From assembly GCA_918026815.1 (NCBI GenBank), contig CAKJVC010000160.1, positions 62,001 to 126,000 on the forward strand: DNA of 64,000 bases, written 5' to 3'. The notes beneath the pieces were generated by a model. The model was not told where the DNA came from, made no database searches, and saw nothing but the letters and a program-made list of their open reading frames with translations. This stretch comes from Chalara sp. BL73. Lineage: Eukaryota; Ascomycota; Leotiomycetes; Helotiales. Positions 55,736 through 64,000 of this stretch are shown here, piece by piece; within the stretch, counting starts at the first letter, position 1; each line of letters opens with the position of its first letter. The translations under genes were made by a program, and so were the position numbers.

Positions 55736-58257
55736 ATGGCAACTCAGGATAGCTTCATCGAAGATGATGATGACTGCTGGTATATACCTCTTCCGTTTTA
55801 TACCAGAGGTTTCACTCGGTGTCCTTTCTGTTGCTAACCATTAACCTTTAGCCCCCTTTGCGTGGAAGAGTTTGATCTCTCAGACAAGAGATTTCGGCCT
55901 TGCCCCTGCGGATACCAGGTATGAATTTTGAGATCCTCTAGTCATACACCGGCTGCTTACATTCAATATAGATATGCCAGTTCTGCTTCAACAACATCCG
56001 GCAAAATATGAACAACCTATGTCCTGCATGTCGAAGGCCGTACGATGATAAGACAATTGAGTGGAAAGCACCCTCAGCAGAAGAGTATGACCTATAGTGC
56101 TACTGGTCTTTCATGCCACTAACCCCTCGTAGGTTGAAGCAGTACGACGAAAACATAAAGAAGAATAACAAGAAGAAAGCCGATCAACGCCAAAGAGAGG
56201 CTCAAAAACGTGAGGTTGAAAGCCTGAATCGAAAACATCTGTCGGGTCTTCGCGTCGTACAAAAGAATCTTGTTTATGTGGTCGGTTTGAGTCAAAGCTT
56301 ACGCGAAGAAGAGATACTCTCAACCCTAAGGAAAGACGAATATTTTGGCCAATATGGAAAAATCCTCAAAATTGTTGTGAGCAAAGCAAAATCAGGCGAA
56401 ACGGGTCCAAATGGCAACTCCCTAGGCGTTTACGTTACATTTGCCAGGAAAGAGGATGCTCAAAAGTGTATAGCTGCCGTGAACGGCTCTCAAAATGGAG
56501 ATCGGACGTTACGAGCTCAATTAGGGACCACGAAGTACTGCTCGGCATTTCTACGAAATGAGACATGCACCAATAAACAATGCATGTTTTTGCATGAGCA
56601 TGGCGACAGTGATGACAGCTATTCGCGGCAGGATATGTCCTCTATCAATAGTGCTATTACTCAAGCTCCGCTTCCTTCCACCTCTTCTAGCGCCTTCCGA
56701 CAAGTCTCCAATCCCCAAGCTCCGCTCCAACATGCCCAACCCGTTGCTGCAGCTGCTCAACCTATGGCTCGGCAAACAAGTAAAGATGGATCAGATAGTG
56801 GCGATGGGTCTGCTCTACCATCATCTGCAAGCTGGGCAAAGCAACGCAGCAGGAGAGGCAGTCACGCAACAAGTGGTTCAGCTTCTAGTCCAGCGGTCTC
56901 GCAGTCTGTTCCCGTAACAGAGGAGACTCGCGAAGACCTTTCAGGGCCAGTGGAAGCTTCCCAGAAGCAAGATCCAGATGCTGCACAACCTGTAATTACT
57001 TCCGAAGCAGCCTTTAGCGAGTCGAAACCTCAACGCGATCGAGTACTGATAAATTTGCTCAAGTCCATCAATTCTCCTGATGTAGCCATTTTAGTACAGA
57101 CTACTACCTCAGAAAATGCTGATTCAGCCTCCTTCCCACCACTTTTCGATGAACACGGAGGAGAAAAACGTAGAGCCATGCGCGAGCAAGCACAACTGGA
57201 AGAGGATAGGCTTCAAAGCGAATTAGAGTCACAGGCAGAATTACGGCCAGAACCTCAGCCGGAGCCTGTAGAGGAGGAGGAGCCAGAAAGTGGCAGTCTA
57301 CAACTTGGCGGTGAGCCGGAGGATAGAGAGACTGGTCGGGAGAGCAGCATGTCTCAATTTTCTCGTCGTCCTAGTGCCCAACTTCCAATCCAAAGGGGAT
57401 CTAATGGTGGGGCTTTTGGACCAAATCTGCAACAAAACTTTCCACAAATTAACGGACGCACGTTGACACCACAACAACAGCTGCTTCTTATGAAGTCTGG
57501 TCAGCAATCTGGATTTTTGGACCAATTTCCACCCGGCATAGGCAATTCCTCGGGTCAAAATCCTGCAGCTTTTCAACAGCAAGGTCATGTTAGACAACCC
57601 TCGCGTTATGCGTCAGTCATGGAAAATAATGTGAAGAGTGGAGCGAACCCGAAGTTCATGGCACAACAGTCATCAATGTTGACCCAACAATCGAATCAGT
57701 ATTATGGATCATCTATGCCAGGCCCTCCACCTGGGTTGAAGTCAACAGGTACTCCTCCAATTAGCGGATTATTTGGTCAGGGTCATGGATTTGGCGGTTC
57801 AGGTGGGAGCTCTCTTTTTGGCGCAAAAGAGAATAGTGGTGACTTAGCTCGAGATATTGCTCGTGGTCGTGGTGCGGCTGGGATTGGCCAAGTTCATGAT
57901 GCAGGCAAGCGTGAGTACAATTTTTCTAATTTTCTTCATCAGTACCCATCTGCCTCCTCCACTCCAGTTTCTGCTTCAGGCCTTCTGGCATCGCTCTATG
58001 GTCCTCAGACTGGAGCATTCCATGACTACGGTCAAAAGCAGAAGAAGAAGGGAAAGAAGCACAGACATGCTAACACTTCCTCCTCTGGGGGAGGTGGCTT
58101 AGTCGATCTTGCAGACCCAAGTATCTTGCAAGCGAGAATGCAGCAGTACCAGCAACAGAGCAATGCCGGAGTCGGACAGGGACTGTTTGGTGGACAGGCT
58201 CAAGGTGGGTACAACCAGAACATGATGCACGGTCCGGGTTTCAATCGTGGATGGTAG
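55736..58257 (+). CDS. NOT4: NOT4 (CCR4-NOT ubiquitin E3 ligase), copy B, intact RING-RRM-CCCH part
   Basis: Exons 55736-55779, 55852-55918, 55972-56084 and 56133-58257, total 783 codons with the stop. Seen: C4C4 RING at residues 15-57 (Cys 15, 18, 32, 34, 39, 42, 54, 57; 'RPCPCGYQICQFC', 'LCPACRRPYDD'); a coiled coil ('KKNNKKKADQRQREAQKREV'); 'GLRVVQKNLVYVVGLSQSLR' opening the RRM; and a CCCH finger 'YCSAFLRNETCTNKQCMFLH'. A long Ser/Gln/Pro-rich region follows. Known role: E3 ligase of CCR4-NOT acting on ribosomes and in mRNA decay. The frame ends at TAG 58255-58257. However, a GT donor at 58205 ('caag|gtgggt') would join in frame to the acceptor at 58810, extending the protein by ~760 residues (see next entry). 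Confidence 0.93.
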
Positions 58258-58809
58258 CATGGTATAGGTGCGGGCGTTTGTACTTGGTCGTGTGTAGATA
58301 TTGCTTTTTTGGGGACGGTGGCGTTTGCAAAAAGATCAGGGGTTGCATTTTGCACGATCAACACATTTGTTTTAGCGAGCATGGTCAGCTCCAAGATGGA
58401 TGCTTCGGATGCAATGGCGTCAATTGCGACTTGGGACAACTGAGCGGTTTTTATGGCATCACATTTTCCTTTTATATTTTAAGGCATCGAGGCTTGTTTG
58501 GCGTAGCTTCCTGGCCACGACACGGGATCCATCATCGTCTTTGAGGCAGCCCTTTTCATGTACGTTATTAGTCCCGACTCCAAGCTAAACATAGTGGCTG
58601 GTCAAAATAACATTCTTACATATATTTTTTCTCTTCAGTAGCGAGCACTCCTCTACAAAGACGATGATGGATCTGTGATGTGAAGCTGTCTTTAGTTACC
58701 GCGAACTTTACTTGCACGATGTCAAGTTTTCCTTTTGGTCCTTTTTTCACGCTCGCAACCAGAATGTTAAGTAGCGATGCAACGACGCAAAGACGCTGAC
58801 TTTGTTTAG
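58258..58809. other. NOT4 3' UTR or large intron; contains the right duplication edge
   Basis: Non-coding in all frames. Ends with 'ctgactttgtttag', a good branch-point and acceptor before 58810. The first part looks like 3' UTR ('tttttatggcatcacattttcc'). The duplication edge is at 58644. Confidence 0.5.
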
Positions 58810-61085
58810 AAGAAGCTGATCTCACCATCGAGGATGCCCCATTTGTCGACGCCCTTGTCTCTGATGACGAGCTTGCTATTCGCAACGCTGTGGATCCTTT
58901 CCATTATGTCTCTCGATCCTCGACACCGGCAGTTCCACCTGGATTTGGCCCTCCAGGACTTGGCCCGCCCGGATTAGCTCCACCAGGATTTGCACTTCCG
59001 CATAGCCAACAAGAATACTTTCCCCGCGAAGAGACAACCCCCAAACCAGCATCACGGATTGCCCCGAATGCGCCGATTTTCGTACCTAGTAGCATTCCAA
59101 CACCTCTTGTCAACACATCACTACCTCCAACGCCTACAAAGACTCCGAGAGGGCCAAAAGCGCAAGAAAATGTGACACCTACAACATCACAAGCGAAGAA
59201 AGACCTCAAAACATTAGCAGGTACTAGCGGATTGTCAAAGACTATTGCCTCACAATCTAGGGCAAAAGTCAACCTTGAATCTGAAGAGTTTCCTGCCCTG
59301 GAAACTAGTAAACCGAAGGAGATCCCAACCACCATATTGACAAAGGCAGCAAATCCAACCAAGACACCCACCGCGAAGAGAACAGCTTCTGCAAAGGTTT
59401 CCCAGAATGCGGCGAAAACTTCCGATGCAAGTGTTTCACTACCTTCGAAGGTTGACACTAATCAAACGTTTGCACCATCATTGTTCCCGGCTCTTCCCCC
59501 AATTACGCCAGCTCAAGCCTCAACTCCAAGACCTACTATAGTCACGGGGAAAGCATCAAAGGCTCTACCTACAACAAAATCCGAAACACCTGTTACTGCC
59601 ACCCCGTCTTCGGCAGTATCTATGTTCCCAATAAATTACCAACCATCACGGCAGCCAAGTTTGGCATCAGTTGCTAAGTTAGAGCGATCTGCGACACCTA
59701 GTAGCGAGATCATTTCTGACAACGCTTCCTCAACCTCTATGTCAATGTCAAGACCACCCTCCCCACCACTTTCGAAAATTGGATCAGCTCCTGTCCGATC
59801 AACAACAAAGAGTATGCAAAAAAAGCAACGTCGAGAACAAAAAGAAAAGGACAGAATTGAGATTGAAGCTACGCTGCCAAAGATCGAGCCTGAGCAGGAA
59901 ATTGCCCCAATCATGGGAAGAAAGAAGAAGCAGAAAAAGGAGAAAGCTATTCACAGCGCTGCGGGAGGTTCTACACCGGTTGTCAGCAGACCACCAACAC
60001 CCAAACCATTAGCAGAGCCACAAGAAAGAAAACCTGAAAATACTATTGTACAAGGACCTGCAGCTACAGAGAAGCAGAGTGCGCCTGAGAAAGAATCCGC
60101 TCATAATGCATCAAAGCCTTCGGATACAAAAGGCAAAAATAAAGGCAAGGCACAGCCGACTGTCACTCCAGAACCAATGTCAGCAAGTTCTATGCCAGAA
60201 TCGGAAGAGCCTACTGAGAGACCTAGTCCAACTCCGGCAACAACTCTACAGGAACTTTTGTCATCGGGAGAAATCGCTGATATCAATAACACTTTACTAA
60301 AGCTGCTCAATCCAGGTTCTCGCCACCAGGAGAATATTACAGGACCCCCAAAGCCAGTTCCCAAGTTAGCCATGACCACAGAAGACCACGCTGCTTTATT
60401 GGCTGGAAAGCCAGTTCGCAAAATTATTGACGGCCAACGCATCTTGATGACACCCAACGGCAACTGCCTACGACATCTCACATTTGAAGAAGAGGAGAGA
60501 TACCTGAAGCTCCAAGAAAGTATCGCTAAGGAGACTGGCCCAACAGCATTCGTCTCTGGAAGGAGTACTTCAAAGAACCGTTTTACACTGATTGGCGGCC
60601 GTGCGGTTCCTAGCGGGCCGCCAACTTTCCTTCCTGAGATGAACGTCAATCCTCCAATGGACCCCGTGAGCAAGATCAAGAATGAAGAAGCACTCAGCTA
60701 CATCAATCAGTATGTTCTGCCATCGATTTCAACAAATTCACAAGTAGAGAAGGTACTCAATGCCAAAGTACTGGAGGCTGAGGTATTGGGTTCTGGCGAA
60801 TCCTTCAGCTGGAACCCGCGTGGTGTGTCCGGAGTTGATAAAATAGGAGGCGTCTTCCAAGGCAATGAAGAAGGCACCATCTCCACAAGTCTGGAGAATT
60901 TGTCGGCGCAATTCACCGCCAAAGATATTGAGCAAAATCCACCAGTGAGCAACGTTTCGATGCTTAGTGTTTCCGATGCAGAACACCAACTCCAATTCTT
61001 GCGAAAGGAGACAGAGGGCATCGAGAAGAAGCTGTTGTCGTATGTGAAGAAGAACAAGCGTTTGTTGTACGGTTCTGGGCATTGA
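58810..61085 (+). CDS. Probable NOT4 C-terminal exon (or separate NOT4-tail-like gene)
   Basis: A long frame with no ATG of its own near the start. The coding sequence begins at the splice acceptor 58810 with 'EADLTIEDAPFVDALVSDDE'. Then come 'PPGFGPPGLGPPGLAPPGF' proline/glycine repeats, a disordered Thr/Pro/Lys region, a basic helix ('KKQRREQKEKDRIEIE'), and a conserved-looking tail: 'TLQELLSSGEIADINNTLLK', 'GQRILMTPNGNCLRHLTFEE', 'EALSYINQYVLPSIS' and a final coiled coil 'EKKLLSYVKKNKRLLYG'. I recall such tails in the very long NOT4 proteins of filamentous ascomycetes. The phase fits a 605-base intron from 58205. Alternatively it is a separate gene whose first exon I cannot see. Confidence 0.65.
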
Positions 61086-61661
61086 CTGCTTGTGCTGCTG
61101 GCCGTTATTGGATTAATAGAGTACTGGAGGAGGATCATGACGTTCATCATGGCTCAGTGTATTGCTATTGCCGTCGTATGGACATGGGTCAAATTGAAGA
61201 ACTTATCTATTTGGCTTGTGGGAAGGACGACGTAGTCGTGGTGGAAAGCATGGAATGGATAATGATAATGGATGATAACGGTTTAATCAGCCAGCTTGCA
61301 TGAGTACGTGCTCTCAGGACGTGTATGACTAGGAGGATGCTTGGGGCATCTTGATGAAGTAATCGAATATGTAAAGTAATCAAAGAATCGCATTGCTCTG
61401 ATCAAGAGCTCACCGTATCACTTGAAGCCTCCGTCAATATTTCGCCAATTTCTTATATTTTCTCATCTGATCACAACACTCTGGAAGAGAAAATGAACAA
61501 GATTCAAATTTCCATATCGAGTCACTTCTGTTTTAGTTAGGCGATGTTTTCATATCCGCCAGGTTTTAAACCTCAGGCACCAACAATTTGAACCTCACTC
61601 CAATTATTTTCCCACCAGCGTAGTACAGCTTCCTTCCCCTCGACCAATTCCTAGCCCAAAC
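61086..61661. other. Intergenic region, nothing recognised
   Basis: 3' flank of the NOT4-tail exon and promoter of the bL33m gene, with a C-rich leader ('cttcccctcgacc') just before the ATG at 61662. Confidence 0.45.
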
Positions 61662-62083
61662 ATGGCAAAAAAAGGTAATAATCCCATCTTCGCCTTCCTC
61701 TCTTACTCCTCCACACCCTACGCCCTCAATATCAAGCATATTCTAACAAAAGGACCAGCCAAATCCCGCACGATCGCCGTTCGCCTCATCTCTATGGCGC
61801 TCACAGGGTACTACAAGACCATGACGCGCCCGCGAACCCACCGCCCGCTCAGCATGCTGAAATATGATCCTGTCGGTGTGTGCCTTTTTTAGTTATTTAT
61901 GTTTTTGAGGAATATGGCGGACGAAGCATTTCTGAATGGCTTGGATGGAGATTGAGAGATGGAGATACGAAGGTCATACGAGATGACAAGGGAAGGGGAA
62001 GACATTCTTACGAGTAGAGGCTAACTGATTTAACAGTGCGCAAGAAGGTTCTTTTCCTCGAGCAGAAGCGTGGAGGGCGATAG
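61662..62083 (+). CDS. MRPL39: Mitochondrial large-subunit ribosomal protein bL33m
   Basis: Three exons, 61662-61674 (13 bases, 'MAKK'), 61759-61875 and 62037-62083, total 59 codons with the stop. Seen: '[20 protein letters not shown]', '[20 protein letters not shown]' and '[10 protein letters not shown]', matching bL33 over its whole length. The name MRPL39 is that of the yeast orthologue. A structural protein of the mitoribosome large subunit. The tiny first exon is typical of fungal bL33m. Introns interrupt the gene after the fourth codon and at 'DPV'. Strong assignment despite the small size. Confidence 0.93.
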
Positions 62084-62534
62084 TCCTTGGATACGATCTC
62101 CTAAAGGCTCATAGAGAATGGAAGGTGGCAACAACATGAATGCTCAATCAGTTGTGCTAGTGTGGTATTCAGTGTGTATAATAATGGATGCGAGCTGTAT
62201 ACAAGTGCATGATATGGCGTTAAGAGAGAGAGATTTATTGGAGAACAAAAGTATATCACAAGCAAATCTCCGGTCTTGTTACATACAACTGGCGGTATAG
62301 GAAATCTAAGTGCACAATGTTGAAGCAAGATTCTCCCCACCTAATCCTTTATAGTAATTTTTTTCTTCTTTTCCTTTCGTAGCAATCACCTGCGAAGTAT
62401 CCTCAACATCCACACCTGGTAAGGCAAATTCGTCACAGAGCCAGCTTAAATGATGTGTAGTATATGCAGAAGTCAGCGATATCGATCAATTACTATTGAT
62501 ATAACAGCATAAGCCAATTCGGACTCGGACGAGT
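62084..62534. other. Intergenic region between convergent genes
   Basis: Short overlapping frames on both strands (62101-62340) without features; the 3' flanks of bL33m and the gene at the window edge. Confidence 0.45.
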
Positions 62535-64000
62535 TTAACTCTTCTCCTCAGAGTTAGGAATGATTGTTCTCAAGGAGGCAGAACTATAGGACGTTCTTAG
62601 GGATTTCAAGCTGCTTGACGAAAGGCTTCGATTTCTGAGCTCATCAGACGCCTTCCTCTTCTTCTCATTGCGCTTCGGGGCTGGCATGAGTGGGGATTTC
62701 TGTAGCTCCTCAAAGGTGCTTTGGTCTGCAGAAGGTTGGAGACCGGATCTTCGACGCCTAGAATTCCTGGAAGCTGGGTTGGTTCCAGCAACAGCGCCTT
62801 TGATGCCCGCGACACCACGCATTCCCGCACTAGAAGTTGACTGAGCAATTGTCTTGTTAGCTCCACGGCCGGCCAACTTTTCTTGGAAGACATGGTTCCG
62901 ACTGGAGATAGATGGTCTGCCTTGATCTATCGCTGTAGTGTCCTGGGTTTCAGTGTTTGACGGGGTGGCATAGCTGGCTTTCTTCATAGCACTTTTCAAT
63001 TGCTTAGGTTGGCTGTTCTTATGGTGAGTGGTAATCGCCTGTTCCACGGTAGCATCCTTCTTCTGAGAAGGAACGCCACTCTTTCTAGGGCTATAGATAT
63101 TGTTAAATCCTGCCTCATCTACTTTATCGGAAAATATCTCGGTGTGATGGGGGGTGGCCAGATATCTGGACAAGGAGACACGGGTTTTCTTTGGCATATT
63201 GTCCAATTCTGCATTTTTCATAGACAAACACCCGTTTCCCCTCTGCTTGTAGTTCTTCTGTGCCTCCAAATTCTTAAGGAGGTCTGGATCGAGCTCACTC
63301 AGCGGACTAGAATCGATATCACCATGCGACTGCCGAGCTGGTAATGTTGAATTCTCCTTGGGAGGTTCAACAGCGAGGACTGTCTCACGTGTGTGGTGAG
63401 TCGTTCTACTCACCGTTGATGTAGTTACCCTAGAAGAATGGGAGACATTAGTTTGGCCGCTGGCTAAGAATTTAGTAGCCAGATTACTGCGTCTTCGATT
63501 AGCAGGTTTAAGTGATCTTTGTGCTGAACCAGTTGATGACTGGCTGGCTGCCTCTGAACTCCGCCAAGCCGCGCCAGGAGTAAGTCCAGCAACAATTTGA
63601 GGAAATGGGAGGGATGGTAAGGAAGGCATCGCTGCTGAACCAACACTCTGAATTGTTGCCTGCGGATTCCATTGCAGAGTGTCCACAGTTGTATGTGGAT
63701 GATCCAACATTGTTTGTAAAACCTCCTCCGGTGTGGGATGTACAGGGTTGGTGTCTATAGTCGTAAGTGTAGGTGTAGCTTGAGTATCAGGAGCAGCCCC
63801 ATCCATTTTGGTCCGTTCTACTGATCTAGTAGCATCTCCTAGGCCATTTTTTATCAGAGAAGAGGCAATCTTCGTTGGTGTCTTTATTGGAATATCGGAC
63901 ACAGAATCATCTAGTGACGCCTTAGGACCATGAAGACCAGGTTCGTTAATATACTTCACCAAGCCTTCATTTTTACTTTGCAACAGCTGGTTTTCGCCTT
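62535..64000 (-). CDS. Hypothetical disordered protein, 5' end beyond the window
   Basis: The reverse-strand frame is open from 62535 to the window edge, about 488 codons, so the gene starts outside. Seen: 'ENQLLQSKNEGLVKYINEPG' at the visible N-terminus, suggesting the end of a coiled coil; long Ser/Thr/Pro-rich stretches; 'SPLSELDPDLLKNLEAQKNY'; 'KKTRVSLSRYLATPHHTEIF', perhaps a small conserved segment; an Arg/Lys-rich region ('ASRNSRRRRSGLQPS', 'KRNEKKRKASDEL') that could be a nuclear signal; and a Ser/Leu-rich end. No catalytic motif or membrane segment. Not recognised; the composition suggests a nuclear or chromosome-associated scaffold, which is only inference. Confidence 0.7.
   Translation of the reverse strand, partial: GENQLLQSKNEGLVKYINEPGLHGPKASLDDSVSDIPIKTPTKIASSLIKNGLGDATRSVERTKMDGAAPDTQATPTLTTIDTNPVHPTPEEVLQTMLDHPHTTVDTLQWNPQATIQSVGSAAMPSLPSLPFPQIVAGLTPGAAWRSSEAASQSSTGSAQRSLKPANRRRSNLATKFLASGQTNVSHSSRVTTSTVSRTTHHTRETVLAVEPPKENSTLPARQSHGDIDSSPLSELDPDLLKNLEAQKNYKQRGNGCLSMKNAELDNMPKKTRVSLSRYLATPHHTEIFSDKVDEAGFNNIYSPRKSGVPSQKKDATVEQAITTHHKNSQPKQLKSAMKKASYATPSNTETQDTTAIDQGRPSISSRNHVFQEKLAGRGANKTIAQSTSSAGMRGVAGIKGAVAGTNPASRNSRRRRSGLQPSADQSTFEELQKSPLMPAPKRNEKKRKASDELRNRSLSSSSLKSLRTSYSSASLRTIIPNSEEKS

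Larger units (their letters stand above)
49717..58644. repeat. Tandem segmental duplication, copy B (8928 bp)
   Basis: Second, directly adjacent copy of 40791-49716. The left junction is '...cagtagcga' joined to 'tttggatgg...'; the right edge '...cagtagcga' continues into unique 'gcactcctc'. No microhomology is visible at either junction. The NOT4 frame is intact here, whereas the F-box-like frame is broken by GGGG for GGGGG. The right edge falls 165 bases before the probable acceptor of the NOT4 C-terminal exon. Confidence 0.95.

Noticed and set aside
40791..58644. Transposon-mediated or repeat-mediated origin of the duplication
   Set aside because: No terminal repeats, target-site duplication or homology at the edges; internal genes are ordinary single-copy types.
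1..64000. CRISPR array, rRNA, prokaryotic operon signals
   Set aside because: No regularly spaced short repeats, no rRNA-like sequence, and introns throughout show a eukaryotic genome.

Overview
The window looks like nuclear DNA of a filamentous ascomycete, most likely a leotiomycete. The evidence is short GT-AG introns of about 45-100 bases, genes on both strands without operons, two nuclear complex I genes (an NDUFS3 homologue and the assembly factor IND1), a Pth11-like rhodopsin-domain protein, a Zn2Cys6 regulator, GH55 and tyrosinase genes, and an unusually long NOT4. The taxonomic call is inference. No CRISPR array, rRNA or convincing tRNA was seen.

Layout. 0.2-5.2 kb: a PEPCK tail fragment, a frame-broken TCO89-like (TORC1) gene and an unrecognised 494-aa protein. 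6.2-8.8 kb: a Kex2-processed, cysteine-rich defensin-like peptide beside a reverse-strand tyrosinase. 11.8-13.4 kb: a rhodopsin-domain membrane protein. 14-20 kb: a dense housekeeping block with two divergent pairs, CCDC130/Saf4 with SPF30 (both spliceosomal) and IND1 with BFR2. 20.9-33 kb: secreted and surface proteins (lipocalin-like pseudogene, GH55 beta-1,3-glucanase, lysozyme-like protein, Kre9-like membrane protein) in gene-poor DNA that also holds a 457-bp MITE with TA flanks. 33.7-40.3 kb: an MDR oxidoreductase, a Zn2Cys6 factor and the SUMO ligase NSE2. 40.8-58.6 kb: a direct head-to-tail duplication of an 8.93-kb unit carrying an F-box-like pseudogene, a membrane protein, NDUFS3 and NOT4. 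58.8-64 kb: the probable NOT4 C-terminal exon, mitoribosomal bL33m and an unrecognised gene running off the edge.

The main result is the tandem duplication. The two copies (40791-49716 and 49717-58644) seem to differ at only about nine places. Almost all are single-base differences in homopolymers, I saw no isolated substitutions, and no C-to-T pattern typical of RIP. These differences break NOT4 in copy A and the F-box-like frame in copy B. Single-base homopolymer frame breaks also appear outside the duplication (TCO89, lipocalin, tyrosinase, NSE2 tail). This suggests imperfectly polished long-read sequence, so the duplication may be an assembly artefact or a very young real event. The most interesting real biology is the defensin-like peptide gene at 6220-6700.
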